Assembly: GCF_032854445.1 (NCBI RefSeq)
Contig: NC_088302.1
Location: forward strand, 4,893,338-4,957,337
Source: Liolophura sinensis
Taxonomy: Eukaryota; Mollusca; Polyplacophora; Chitonida; Chitonidae
Direction: 5' to 3'
DNA: 64,000 bases
Each line of letters starts with the position of its first letter. Position 1 is the stretch's first letter. Position numbers and translations under genes: made by a program. Below the pieces are notes generated by a model. It did no database searches, was not told the origin of the DNA, and saw only the letters and a program-made list of their open reading frames with translations. Positions 37,401 through 52,400 of the stretch are shown here, in pieces.

Positions 37401-40400
37401 TGGTAAAGTATCCCACATGTTTAAAAGGAATATCTTTTTATTCTTGCTAAGTTGCATTACTGAAATACCACAGTTTAAAACTAGTAAAACTGCACACATG
37501 CAGAGAATCGAACGTGATGTCATGCTATCTATTTCAACATTTTCATGTGTGTGGGGTACGAGTGATGTAACAACATGTTTCAGGCTGCGCTAACGTGGTG
37601 TATCCCGTTAAATTCCAAATTGAAAGCTGATTAATTGTGTTACCAAGTACCTCAGAACAAAATGACTGTGGCCACTTAGGCCTGCTTCCATCCTTCTTCC
37701 AAAATAACCATACAGCTTATATTATTTGTTCTCTTTTCTTGTAAGCAGTCTGTTCACGTCTGCCCTTTACAACGAATTTTCCTGTCAGTATTCATGATTC
37801 AAAATATGAATAAGAGCAACAACATGTACTATTTGGAGTAAAATTAAAATTGGATACACACTCACCCTGCAAACATCGACATGGTCTGGCCGAACTCTGA
37901 CCTGTAGATTCTTCTCTGTCAACAGCTCTCCCAGTTTGATATAAAATGCAGCTTTTAGTCTCCTGATGGCATCTTTATCTTCTGGCCATTTTCCACTGCC
38001 CTCCAACAAGCAAACCACTAATAGGTGGAAAAATTACAGAAATGTCTGATTGTTGTTTTCTATTTTGGTCAGTTATTTATTAATTTGGTAATATCATTTT
38101 CTCATATGAATGGATTTATTTATTTATTTATTTGATGGGTGTTTTACGCCGTTCTCAAGAATATTTCACTTATACGACGGCGGCCAGCATTATGGTGGGA
38201 GGAAACCGGGCAGAGCTTGGCGAAAACCATGACCATCCGCAGGTTGCTGGCAGACCTTCCCATGTACAGCCGGAGAGGAAGACAGCATGAGCTGGACTTG
38301 AACTCACAGCGACCACATTGGTGAGAGACACCTGGGACATTACGCTGTGCTAGCATGCTAACCAACTGAGCCACAGAGGCCCCCATATGAATGGATGAGA
38401 AATCATTCAGTAATGAAAATTCGTCAGGCTTAGATGTTCATATCTAGACAGGGTATAGAATCTTAACCATCGACATCAGGTGAAATTTCTTCTATTAGCT
38501 GACTGTCATTAGTAAAATGATTGGTTTTGGATGTTTTGGTCCCAGCTTCTATTAGCTGACTGTCATTAGTAAAATGATTGGTTTTGGATGTTTTGGTCCC
38601 AGCTTCTATTAGCTGACTGTCATTAGTAAAATGATTGGTTTTGGATGTTTTGATCCCAGCTTCTATTAGCTGACTGTCATTAGTAAAATGATTGGTTTTG
38701 GATGTTTTGGTCCCAGCTTCTATTAGCTGACTGTCATTAGTAAAATGATTGGTTTTGGATGTTTTGGTCCCAGCTTCTATTAGCTGACTGTCATTAGTAA
38801 AATGATTGGTTTTGGATGTTTTGGTCCCAGCTTCTATTAGCTGACTGTCATTAGTAAAATGATTGGTTTTGGATGTTTTGGTCCCAGCTTCTACCAGCTG
38901 ACTGTCATTAGTAAAATGATTGGTTTTGGATGTTTTGGTCCCAGCTTCTACTAGCTGACTGTCATTAGTAAAATGATTGGTTTTGGATGTTTTGGTCCCA
39001 GCTTCTATTAGCTGACTGTCATTAGTAAAATGATTGGTTTTGGATGTTTTGGTCCCAGCTTCTATTAGCTGACTGTCATTAGTAAAATGATTGGTTTTGG
39101 ATGTTTTGGTCCCAGCTTCTATTAGCTGACTGTCATTAGTAAAATGATTGGTTTTGGATGTTTTGGTCCCAGCTTTAATACTCAGAAAATGCTGATTTCC
39201 ATTCGAATAAGCTCAAATCAGCTGATTGGCAGAAAAGTCTGATCCCTGTGATCCCTTTTGACTGACTCATCCACCTTATAGGGACAATTGAGAGTTTTTT
39301 GTTAAGTTTCTCAGGAGAAGTGTTATGTGTTGGCATCTAAAGTATTATTTTAAGGCAGGTACGTGCTATCAGAAGTGTCTGATATTAGACTGTGAAGAAG
39401 TCCAAAGTAATACAAAATGTTCACTGTGGCAACAAGTAACTTACCTCTGTGGACAGGAGTCCATGTCGGCAAATCTTTGAGGGCTTTTGACTGATTAAAA
39501 TTAGTCTTGTCTCCTGATGAGAATGCATGGGGAGGAAAAACCTGTAATTTATCCAAGAAATTCATCCTGAGTATACCTGTACAACTTCACTTTAAAGTGT
39601 GTAAATGTGCAGATCAACAAGAATTACCCCAAAAACTCACTGACGCCTACGTCAACAGAGGGTTTATTTACATTTACAGAGAAAAATCTTTGCTATGAAA
39701 ACAGCATTAACGCACAAAAGAGCTCACAATTAAACAAATCCTGTGAATTTTAAAGTTTCCATTAGGAGGCACAATTATGCTGGAAAAAGCATATCTGGAA
39801 CTGGGGGCCTCCATGGACGAAGGGGTTAGCACGCCAGTGTGGTACAATGACCCAGGAGCCTCCCACCAATGCGGTTGCTGTGAATCCAGCTCATTCTGGC
39901 TTCCTCTCCCACTGTGCGTTGGAAAGTCTGCGAGAAACCTGCGGATGGTCAGGGTTTCCCCGGGCTATGCCCTGTTTTTTCTTACCATAATGCTGGCGGC
40001 CATCGTATAAGTGAAATATTCTTGGGTACAGCATAAAACACCAATCAAATACATAAATATCCTGAAATGACAGCTACAAAACAATAACTGGACCATAAAA
40101 TTTTACATAACAACATAGCAATTTGCTGAAAGAAATTCACACTATATAAATGTTCATAGAATGAATATACCTCTGTAAATCGGAAGATGGGTGATGTCCC
40201 TTGGATTGTGTTAATGGTGAGTGGCAGGTCGTCAAAGCTCCGTAAAAGCTTACAAAGCTCCTCGTAGCTAGCTAACACAGTCATGTGACCTTCCTCGCCC
40301 GTGGTTACCGAATGTGAACGGAGGTCCTCATGGCTATCATTCAGGATGCCGTCAAACTGACCACCAATGTATGTCACATTCTTCTTTGGTATCCCAGCAT

Positions 40401-43400
40401 GCCTTGGAAGGTGAAAAGTCATACAGCGAATATATCAATGTTTGGTGGCTCTATTTTGTGACCTGTGACCTATGACGTGATTGGATGCAGAATTCATTAA
40501 AATTCATACTTTAAGTTCCCGTTCAATGTCCGTGAGGGGGGTGGATTTGTTTGAGCAGTCCTCAATATAGTATTTACATACATAAACAAGTGTAACCCCA
40601 ACAGAATGACAATGTTAAAAGGGGACTTTTTAAATTTAAACAAACATAAAAATAATGCAGCGTGTCCCATACGGGAATGAAAGATAATGACTTCACCACA
40701 TTATCATTATTTTAACCACATTTTTATGATGACTGAAGCATTAAGATGTTACACATACTCAGATGAAACATGGCGGCCAAATTTTGGAGTAAATACAAGA
40801 AACAGTCATAAAACACCTTTTCAGAATATACTTGATGACTAAAGAAGGTGTCAACCGTTTGGCTGATACAGTTTTCCCGGACCACACTACTGCCTCACAG
40901 ATACCGCCATCTTGGAATCGCCGTAATTCTGATCTGTCACACCAAAAGCTACGAAACTCCTTGGCCTGATGAGAGAAAATGTAAATAGTTGTAATGGCTA
41001 TAAATCAGTTCTAATCTGTGGACTTATTCATCGATTTACTGCACAGAAGTTGTCCAATATTACCAGTAACTGAGGTTAAATTCACTTTGTTAGCTTTCTA
41101 GTTGAATGATGCTGAACTCCAACAGTCAATCTTGTCATGCTGACCTGTTATCAACTTGTTTTGTGGTTTAATCAAGGACTACCAATGTTCAATACAAACT
41201 TAGTTGCCTGCGATAGAGGAAGGTGTTCATCTCAAAGTTCGAGTACACTCACTGTTGGATGAGGAATATTCGGAAATGCTACCTTTATGGTTGCTCAACC
41301 TACACCTAGAGACAAGCCTCCTGAATGAGCACTCTACTTTAATAACTCTTGTCAAATCCATTCCTTAACATCTCTCTTCCCATTGCTGGACACAATTTTG
41401 AGATGCTAATTCAATAAAATATCATTTCAAGTGAAATGTCTCCATACTGTAGTGTCCCCAATGATTTCAACATGCCACTATTTGTATCAACGTTTCAGAT
41501 AGTGCAAAAATTATGATATATAAATAATCAAATTTCAAAAATTTGGTGTGGACTTGACCGGCTAGAGGTAAGTGGAGTGCTTATTCTGGCTGCCATAATA
41601 AAGTTTTCATCATTTAAACAAGTGCAGTCATCTCTGACTGTAGGTTGAGCAGCCATGAATATGACGTATCCACAAATTCCTCAACCAGCAGTCAGTGTAC
41701 TCAGACTAAAAGACATAATACCAATAAGATTTCCACTGTAAACATGATTTCTGCCCTTACCTGAACAGAATCTGCAGGCGGTCCCCTCTCTAACACACTG
41801 CTGGAGTGTTCAGGGTTCAATGACAGTCCAACACTCAGCCTGTTGTGCACACACTTCGGAGCATCTTCATCTATTGACCACTGAAACAAGACCACACTGA
41901 ACTGAGCTACTGGTCAAGACAACACTAAACTAACCGACTGGCCAAGACAACTCTGAACTCACGGACTGGTCAAGATAACTCTCAACTGACCGACTGGTCA
42001 AGACAACACTGAACTGACGACTGGTCAAGACAACACTGAACTGACCGACTGGTCAAGACAACACTGAGTTGACGGACTGCTTTGAGTTTGAACACCATAT
42101 TTCTCATTATGTTTAAAAGTAAGTAAAATCAGTTGAGAAAATTGAAGGCACAGCCAAGTTATCAATTTTAAACAATTAGGCACAAGTTATTTCTAAAGCC
42201 CAAGAACACATCTATTTCTGCTGGTGTCATGCAACCCTGTTTTGTCTCTCAGCCATACATGTATGCACATGGGCTATGACTAACGCAACATTGTTTCCAA
42301 TTTCTCTAACATGGTGCATCTCATGGCCTTGTCAGATAAAAATGGTTGTGGCCTTTTAGGTTTGTTTCCTCTCCTCTTCCCAAATAAATAAAGGTTATGT
42401 CATGAACTTAAACTGTCATCACACGACTTGAATGAATGGTATGTCATTAATGGTCATGCATGACTAGATAGTAGACTAGACATGCTTGACTAGATAGCGG
42501 ACTAACCAGGCATGACTAGATAGCAGACTAGACATGCATGACTAGATAGCAGACTAGACATTCATGACTAGATAGTAGACTAGACATGCATGACTAGATA
42601 GCAGACTAGACATTCATGACTAGATAGTAGACTAGACATGCATGACTAGATAGCAGACTAGACATTCATGACTAGATAGTAGACTAGACATGCATGACTA
42701 GATAGCAGACTAGACATTCATGACTAGATAGTAGACTAGGCATGCATGACTAGATAGTAGACTAACCATGCATGACTAGATAGCTGACTAACCATGCATG
42801 ACTAGATAGCTGACTAACCATGCATGACTAGATAGCAGACTAGACATGCATGACTAGATAGTTGACTAACCATGCATGACTAGATAGTAAACTAGACATG
42901 CATGACTAGATAGTAGACTAGACATGCATGACTAGATAGTAGACTAGATATGGCTAGAGATTAGATTAGACATGCATGACTAGTTAGTAGGCTAGATATG
43001 CATGGCTAGACATTAGATTAGACACGCATGACTAGATAGCAAAATAGACATGCATGGCTAGACAATAGACTAGATATGCATGACTCTAGCCATGCATGAC
43101 TAGTTAGTAGGCTAGACATACATGGCTAGAGATTAGATTAGACATGCATGACTAGATAGTAGACACAGGATAATAGACTGGATAGTAGACACAGTATAAT
43201 AGACTGGATAGTAGACACAGGATGTGGCTTTTATGTGGCTAATTACTCAGGTATGTTAACACAGCTGATTGTCTGCTTTTAAGTTTCATGCAGTTAAAAG
43301 ATGATAATGTGAGAACGGCCTTGTTTTTTTATGCTGAATGAAATTCACATTTCAGAAGATTGAATCTAGCAGAGTTTGGTGTACTACAGAACAATAGTAT

Positions 43401-46400
43401 CTATTACTTCATGACCCACCTGTGGGGCTGGTTGACTTTTGACCTGAATCAGATGTACTCTCTGTCCCAAAGCCTTGTACAAAAGTTCCAGTAGGGCAGA
43501 TAAACATGCGCTTACACAGTTTCCTCCCCTGTCAAGATATCTGTCTTCCATATTCAGGAGTTCAACTGCCTCTTTCAAGGTATCCAAGTGACTAATGCTG
43601 CAGGAGTGAAAAAATAAGCAGTTAAAATTATGAAAAGGTCTCTCCTCTTTTTCACACCAAAACAAATAAAACTACATGTCAGATATGAACTACAGATACA
43701 TGTACTAACATCTTGTTCAAGTACTTTGGGCGTTAGTTACGAGCTATGGCCAAAGACGACAGCATACTCACACTTGCTGGAAATTAGAATGAACATAAAC
43801 ATAGCACATTTCATAACAGAGCTGATACATGCACGACAGTACCATTTTCAATATACAAACATTTTTCTTTCTTTTTTTTTTTGCATTAAATATGTATAGA
43901 TTTATTCAAAACCATTAATTTTTATCAGGAAATCCATGTGTCCATACTTACTGAAAGACATGATCAAATTTCTGAAGAAATGGAACTCGCTTCATAAAGA
44001 GAGATTCAAATCCATCAACTTCTCTGTCATCTAGGGCTTTCAGACTTAAGCTGGCTTCATGTTTTACCTGGAATAAGGTAACAGTGTATCAGATCAGCAG
44101 CCAATCTCCACAAAGTCCTCTCCATGAGACATTTCTCCAATTAAAGAATTAAAAAGCGGAACTGTACCAGATCAGTACCCAATCTCAGATTTAACATCCT
44201 AACAGACATTTCCTGGTTAAAACATTTTTCCAATAAATTAATGAAAAAAAATATATTAAAACTGTTGTTTCACCACCCATGTGACTATATCATAGCGTAT
44301 AGCTACATCTTAGTATGTGTATTTATAGTGAATCTTTCCTACATTCTACATACATGTATTCAAACTTTTGCTCCAGAGGCGGACGGCTAACAAACAAATG
44401 CATACTATGTAACATGCCATAAAATTTGTAGTTTAGAGGTAAATGTAGAGATGTTACCCTGAAGAACATATCCCTGGTCCACTCAGCACAAAGGTTCACA
44501 TAACCTGTCTTGTCAATAAAGACCACATCAAAGTGCTGATAGAACTCCACTGCTGTAGGACAATGAGGGTCACCAAGGTCAGAATGCAAGGTCAATGGCT
44601 CTGTCGTCCAATCAGACTGAGCTGGTAAAAAAAACAACAACAACGGTTTAGGTCACACACTTGTCGCTTGTTCATTTGGTATATCAGACATAACAGTCTT
44701 GTTCCAAACAGGCATAATGGCCAGCCTTTTCCTATAATTTGGGTCTGAACAAACGCGCCCATTGTTCTGTTGCATTGAATAGGGAATATGTTATCAGTCT
44801 GCCCACAAAACTTCATTACAAAGGCAGGACTAAACAGCTGACAACACGGCATATGCCTTCACCAGTTTAGGTGGGAATAGTTAGCCTTCATATGATGAAT
44901 AAAGACAAGCTACGGCACATACACAGTGTGGCACAACAAAATGTGAAAAACATTCTACAAAACATTCTACATTCTACCAAACACAAGTAAGATCTCAACA
45001 GTTTCATCTGAAAACCTCTTCCTAATATGGGCGTGTCCAACTTTTCAGAAAACAAGAATACACATACAGGACTTTAGTGTACGCTACCAAAAGATGGTGC
45101 CAAAGAGCTTACCATTCAGTCAAAATGTTTTTATTTCCACAGATTACACTTGTGTATCACGGACTCAGTAATTTGGCTGTTAGATATTATCTGCCAATCA
45201 CAAAGCAAGACTTAATCACATGTTCTGAAGTGGACTCATACTGACATGGAGAACACTGAACATTTCTCAGATTACTGTGCCAAATCCATGTGATGATAAA
45301 AATGTGTAGATGTGTGCAAGTTTAGAAAAAAACATGCACTGGATATACATGTTCTGGTATTTGAGTTTGACACTGGATGTTTAAAATGTCAGATAAACTT
45401 ACAGAGATGCAGCAAAGCACTCCTCACAACCTGATAACAGCTCATCAGCCTGTTTATTTTCTTGATGGACAGCAAGTAACTGATATACATGGACAAGATA
45501 AATCCGGAGAATGCTCCATAACCCTGAAAAAATGAGGGTATTTCAACCAAAATTTGTTCAGGAATATTTTAATAGTCACTGAAATCTGAAACAAGAAAAA
45601 CAAATGTCAGACAATGTTTCATATTTAGACAAGTATATTACATTTTATAGTTGCCCATTTTGTATTCAGTTACATCTGAAATTGCCCCCTTGAATAGAGC
45701 TACATCTGATATTGCCTTCCTGAATACAGCGACATCTGAAATTGTCTTCCTAAATACAGTGACATCTGAAATTGTCTTCTTAAATACAGTGACATCTGAA
45801 ATTGTCTTCTTAAATACAGCTACATCTGAAATTGCCTCCTTGGAAACAGCTATATCTGAAATTGTCTTCTTGAAAACAGTTACATCTGAAATTGTCTTCT
45901 TGAAAACAGTGACATCTGAAATTGTCTTCTTGAAAACATCGAAATCTGAAATTGTGTTCATGAATACAGCTACACCTGAAATTGCCTTTGCTAGGGATCC
46001 CACCCACATACCTTGTAGAGCTCTCTCTGTCTGAGCCAGACTTTAAGTAGGCACACCCCTTCCCTCACCCCTGGGGAATTCTGCAGAGTTTTGTACACAT
46101 GCTCAAGTTGTGACATCATTGTCACATCCTGGAGTATGGCTGTATTGTAATATGGAGTTGGTGGTTGACTCTCATCTGCAAAAAAACAAAGACCCTTGAA
46201 CAACAGCAGCAACAACAAACACAGTTTCTTTCAATAATTCATTAGCCCTTTAATAATAATGCACATAACCACTTAACATGCCACATATTTGTGGTCCTTC
46301 TTCGATGCAGGTGCTGAACCCAGATAACCAATCAGGCCCCTGTATACAGAACAGTCACTCAGGTGGGGAGTTTGAAGAACGACAAACAAGCATGTGCAGA

Positions 46401-49400
46401 CAGGCAATGGAAGAGAATCCTCGGCAAGTTAAGTGGAAATTGTGAGAAGTATAAATTGGAAGTCTAATAAGTAACTGGTCACAGAAACAAAACAACTAAG
46501 ATGTTTCATGAAGCATAACCACTGGTGATGCTGCAACCTAGACAGATACCTGCACCTACATGAAGAAGGCCAAATGAACAGTACTGTTGCATTCAAATTG
46601 GAAATTGTGGACCAAAAAACAAAAAGCAAAAATATACATGTCATTACTGACCAAATACCAACATAGTATTTCCAGGAAACTAAATATTTTTTAGCATCAA
46701 AACATATACATGTACTTTATAAAAAGTGCAAATCCATGTAAGCGGAAGATGTTTACTTTAAAACTTTCTGATTATACACTGTTTATGTAGCTTCTTAAAA
46801 CAAAATGTTTTTAACACCAGGGAATGAACTGCTAGCCAATACATTACCATTTGTTGTAGTCTCTGATTCTGTCCCAGAAAACCACTGCTGGCGAACATTG
46901 TTCTTTGTGATAGAAAATCTGTTCAGTTTGAACACACCAGGTTCTGGCACTGCGTGCAGGTTGACAGTGAAGAACTTCCCTGTGCCAGCTAAAACCAAAA
47001 TATCAGACAAAATTATTACAACATTAACCAAGGCAAAGACAACAGATATTTTCTTTTTCATAAATAAATCACAACTAAAATTTGCCTTGATATATGCCAT
47101 ATTTGTCACAAGTATGTGATATACAAGTAATGAACAAAGTTTTCATGGATATACAAGTAATGAACAAAGTTTTCATGTTCTATACTATATTAAACCTTTC
47201 ACTGATCAATCTACATGTATATATTAAGTGTTTGTAACCATGAGGTAATGTCCTATTTTATTCATTGCCAAGAGATTGTCACATTGCACACCTGAATCAT
47301 GTGTAGAAATACAAAGACTAGAATAAAGTTAGGAACAAAGAAACCCAAAATAGCATACCTTGCATATTCAGAACAAGAATAGGCTTGAAATGATTGCCAT
47401 GGTGATATGTAAATTTCATGTCATTAACGAGATCCGATTTCCTCAGGTGTGTTGCCAGACAGGTGAGGTAGAGAGCTCGTTTACGTAGGTACCTGTGGTT
47501 CAAGTGATCTTTGGGCTGAAAACACAGCTTAAAACACAAACACAGCCACAGTCATTAGTAGCTACATGATGCAGGATTCAGTGACAGTCACTGAAAGTTA
47601 AGAGATTTTTTCAAACACAGTTTCTAAAATATCAGACTTCCTTAAGGAATACTAAAATTAATCATACACTTAAGGTAAACAGAATTTCAAAGTTGCACTG
47701 ATCAGTATTTATCAGTAAATGCATGATTCTATTTTAAGGAAATCTCGTTCTGAGTTCATATCCAGATAGGACATCTTATACCAGAAAAGAGCTCAGCAAA
47801 GTTTACAAACAAAAAAACAAACCAAATTGAATTACCACAGGTAAATACCCATTCTGATTTCACCTCTAAAAATTATGAAGTGCAATGTCTTAAAACCTCC
47901 AAAAAAGCAGATTGCTTGGCAAATTATATAACATACTCCAATTCCTCAACCTTTTCGTATCTGAAAGAGCCACTTTAAGTTTAATTTATGCAGGTTTTCA
48001 ATTTGATTTTGGAGATAAAATTACATTGGTCGACAATTTCAGGGCTTCATAAGACGCATATTTTTAACAATCTACACAGACTAATGTCCTCAAAATATAC
48101 TTGAAAAAACACCTTACAAATGTACAAAAAGGTTGAAGAATTACAGTATATTGATTTACAAGTAGAACTGAGCAGTTTGTTAAACATGACCACATACCTG
48201 AGGCATTTCCACGGCCAGGTCCACCTGCACATCAGACTTCAGACAGGTGTCTAGCAGGTAGCTCCCAGTAACCTTCACTTTTGATGGAGGGTAGAAACAG
48301 AATTTGCCCTTGACACCCCAGGGCTGCTGTATTAGGGGCACTTTAATTTTCTTCTTCTCAACCCATTTTTGATTGCTTATCTGAAAGATATTAAGAGGCT
48401 GATATAAAGACATTCAATATTTATTGATTTCATGTTTCCACTTAAAATTTCTTTTTCATGTAGGAATTTTCAAAACTGCAATAGTTAAGGATTTTAATGG
48501 TCTGTGTATGATAAATAATATACTAACCATTGCATGAAACAAGGACAATTCTGTCTCTACTTTTTTCTGCTGTAAAAACATATGAATTGCAAATGTCCTG
48601 TCCTTTATACTGCCCCTCTACAACATGTAGTGAGAGCTGGATATGAGCCTGTGACCTCACTTATATGGGGATGAGTGACTAAGGCAAGGCCACCAGGGCC
48701 CTGTCTAATGACGTAGAAACACACAACCAAGTTGTGTACTGTCAATGCGTCCCAGATCTCATGAAGACATGCATCAGGCAAGCCAGCCAGGGCCCTGTCT
48801 AATGACATGGGAACACACAGCCAAGTTGTGTACTGTCAATGTGTCCCAGATCTCATGAAGACATGCATCAGGCAAGCCACCCAGGGCCCTGCCTAATGAC
48901 ATGGAAACACACAACCAAGTTGTGAACTGTCAATGTGTCCCAGATCTCATGAAGACATGCATCAGGCAAGCCACCCAGGGCCCTGTCTAATGACATGGAA
49001 ACACACAACCAAGTTGTGTACTGTCAATGTGCCCGAGATCTCATGGAGACATGCATCAGGCAAGCCACCCAGGGCCCTGTCTAATGACATGGGAACACAC
49101 AACCAAGTTGTGTACTGTCAATGTGTCCCAGATCTCATGAAGACATGCATCAGGCAAGCCAGCCAGGGCCCTGTCTAATGACATGGAAACACACAACCAA
49201 GTTGTGTACTGTCACTCTGCTCCAGATCTCATGAAGACATGCATCAGGCAAGCCACCCAGGGCCCTGTCTAATGACATGGGAACACACAGCCAAGTTGTG
49301 TACTGTCAATGTGCCCCAGATCTCATGGAGACATGGATCAGGCAAGCCAGTCAGGGCCCTGTCTAATGACATGGGAACACACAACCAAGTTGTGTACTGT

Positions 49401-52400
49401 CAATGTGCCCCAGATCTCATGAAGACATGCATCAGGCAAGCCACCCAGGGCCCTGTCTAATGACATGGGAACACACAACCAAGTTGTGTACTGTCAATGT
49501 GCCCCAGATCTCATGGAGACATGCATCAGGCAAGCCACCCAGGGCCCTGTCTAATGACATGGAAACACACAGCCAAGTTGTGTACTGTCAATGTGCCCCA
49601 GATCTCATGGAGACATGCACCTGGCAAGCCAGTCAGGGCCCTGTCTAATGACATGGGAACACACAACCAAGTTGTGTACTGTCAATGTGTCCCAGATCTC
49701 ATGGAGACATGCACCAGGCAAGCCACCCAGGGCCCTGTCTAATGACATGGGAACACACAACCAAGTTGTGTACTGTCAATGTGCCCCAGATCTCATGGAG
49801 ACATGCACCAGGCAAGCCAGTCAGGGCCCTGTCTAATGACATGGAAACACACAACCAAGTTGTGTACTGTCAATGTGTCCCAGATCTCATGAAGACATGC
49901 ATCACGCAAGCCAGCCAGGACCCTGTCTAATGACATGGGAACACACAACCAAGTTGTGTACTGTCACTCTGCTCCAGATCTCATGGAGACATGCATCAGG
50001 CAAGCCACCCAGGGCCCTGTCTAATGACACGGAAACACACAGCCAAGTTGTGTACTGTCGCTGTGCTCCAGATCTCATGAAGACACGCTCCAGGCAAGCC
50101 AGTCAGGGCCCTGTCTAAAGACATGGGAACACACAACCAAGTTGTGAACTGTCAATGTGTCCCAGATCTCATGGAGACATGCATCAGGCAAGCCACCCAG
50201 GGCCCTGTCTAATGACACGGAAACACACAGCCAAGTTGTGTTCTGTCGCTGTGCTCCAGATCTCATGAAGACACGCACCAGGCAAGCCAGTCAGGGCCCT
50301 GTCTAATGACATGGAAACACACAGCCAAGTTGTGTACTGTCAATATGCCCCAGATCTCATGGAGACATGCACCAGGCAAGCCAGTCAGGGCCCTGTCTAA
50401 TGACATGGAAACACACAACCAAGTTGTGTACTGTCAATGTGTCCCAGATCTCATGAAGACATGCATCACGCAAGCCAACCAGGACCCTGTCTAATGACAT
50501 GGGAACACACAACCAAGTTGTGTACTGTCAATGTGTCCCAGATCTCATGAAGACATGCATCACGCAAGCCAGCCAGGGCCCTGTCTAATGACATGGGAAC
50601 ACACAACCAAGTTGTGAACTGTCAATGTGCCCCAGATCTCATGGAGACATGCACCAGGCAAGCCACCCAGGGCCCTGTTTAACCACTCATGTTCTGTCAA
50701 TGTGCTCCAGATCTCATGAAGACATGCAGTGTGCATGTATGTGTATAAAATCTGCATTGTACAGACATGATAGAATATACATTGTAGACATGATAGAACA
50801 TACATTGTACAGACATGATAGGATATACATTGTAGACATGATAGAATATACATCGTACAGACATGATAGGATATACATTGTAGACATGATAGAATATACA
50901 TTGTACAGACATGATAGAATAACTAATTTACTTGCAAAACAACACAGGCAATACCAAATTAGTAATATACCACACCAAAGTAAAGGCAAAAATGATAAAC
51001 GTTGCACAAATTAAGATATGTAAGTGTAAGTGTGTTGGACACATTTTAAAGGACCATATCAAGTCAGGAATGGCAGCAGTGATGTGGAAATTGACCATAA
51101 ATGTACAGGTAGACCTGTGTCTGTGGTATACAAACACGGATTTAGCTGATAAACTCATTATGCCAGAGTCCAAGCTCACACAAGAGTTTATGTAAAGGTA
51201 CAATCGGAGCAAAGCCATATACTTCCACAGCTATCAGCCAATCAAAGCCCAGATAATATCCTAAACAAGTGCTTTGTCCTTTCATTGAATTTGTTTCAAT
51301 ACAGATATGTTTGTAGATCAGATATTAACCATATCTGGACAGAGTTTCACTAAAGTTTATAGCAAGGCGAAATGGTATGATATTCTTGTGATATGAAAAT
51401 GGGCTGTTAAAAAGAACATTTGCTCAAACACCAACAGGGCAAGCCCATGACATTAAAAACAGAATAAATGAATACAAGGAGGACTAGTGCAAACCTGGCA
51501 GCATACACTACCTCATGCTGTTTCCCCTCAGGCAGCTCAGTGAGTACTTTCTTCAGTCCATGTAGAACTTCATCTATCAATTTTTTCCTCTTCTCCTTTA
51601 GTTGGATTTCATTTAGTAATTCTGTCAACTTTGAAAAAAAAAAAAAAAAAAAAAAGATTAACACACAGCAAGTGACATTACAAAGAAATAATTTTTGCAG
51701 GACTACTTTCAGCTTCCAGAAAATGCAATTTTGAAGACATGTATTTGCAGAACCCCACTTATAACTGACATATACATGTAAGTCCTTAACAAGAAGTTCT
51801 TACCAGTAAGTCCTTACCTGGAAGTCCTTAACAGGAAGTCCTTACTTGGAAGTCCTTACCCCACTTATAACTGACATATATATGTAAGTCCTTACCAGGA
51901 AGTTCTTACCAGTAAGTCCTTACCAGGAAGTTCTTACCACTAAGTCCTTACCTGGAAGTCCTTAACAGGAAGTCCTTACCAGTAAGTCCTTACCAGGAAG
52001 TCCTTACCCCACTTATAACTGACATATACATGTAAGTCCTTACCAGGAAGTCCTAACCAGTAAGTCCTTACCTGGAAGTCCTTAACAGGAAGTCCTTACC
52101 AGTAAGTCCTTACCAGGAAGTCCTTACTTGGAAGTCCTTACCCCACTTATAACTGACATATACATGTAAGTCCTTACCAGGAAGTCCTAACCAGTAAGTC
52201 CTTACCTGGAAGTCCTTAACAGGAAGTCCTTACCAGGAAGTCCTTACTTGGAAGTCCTTACCCCACTTATAACTGACATATACATGTAAGTCCTAACCAG
52301 TAAGTCCTTACCAGCAAGTCCTTACCAGCAAGTAATTTCAAGAAGTCAGGAACTTTTGATCTTTACATATCCTGCACACTGTTATATATTCATTTATCTA

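Noticed and set aside
45638-46034. TSEIVFLNTV / FKKTISDVTV repeat proteins on opposite strands
   Set aside because: A 30-bp array open on both strands, inside a NOL6 intron, overlapping the real exon 6 donor.
49497-50118. Series of overlapping 81-residue frames (MCPRSHGDMH...)
   Set aside because: They are the same 94-bp unit read in successively shifted frames.
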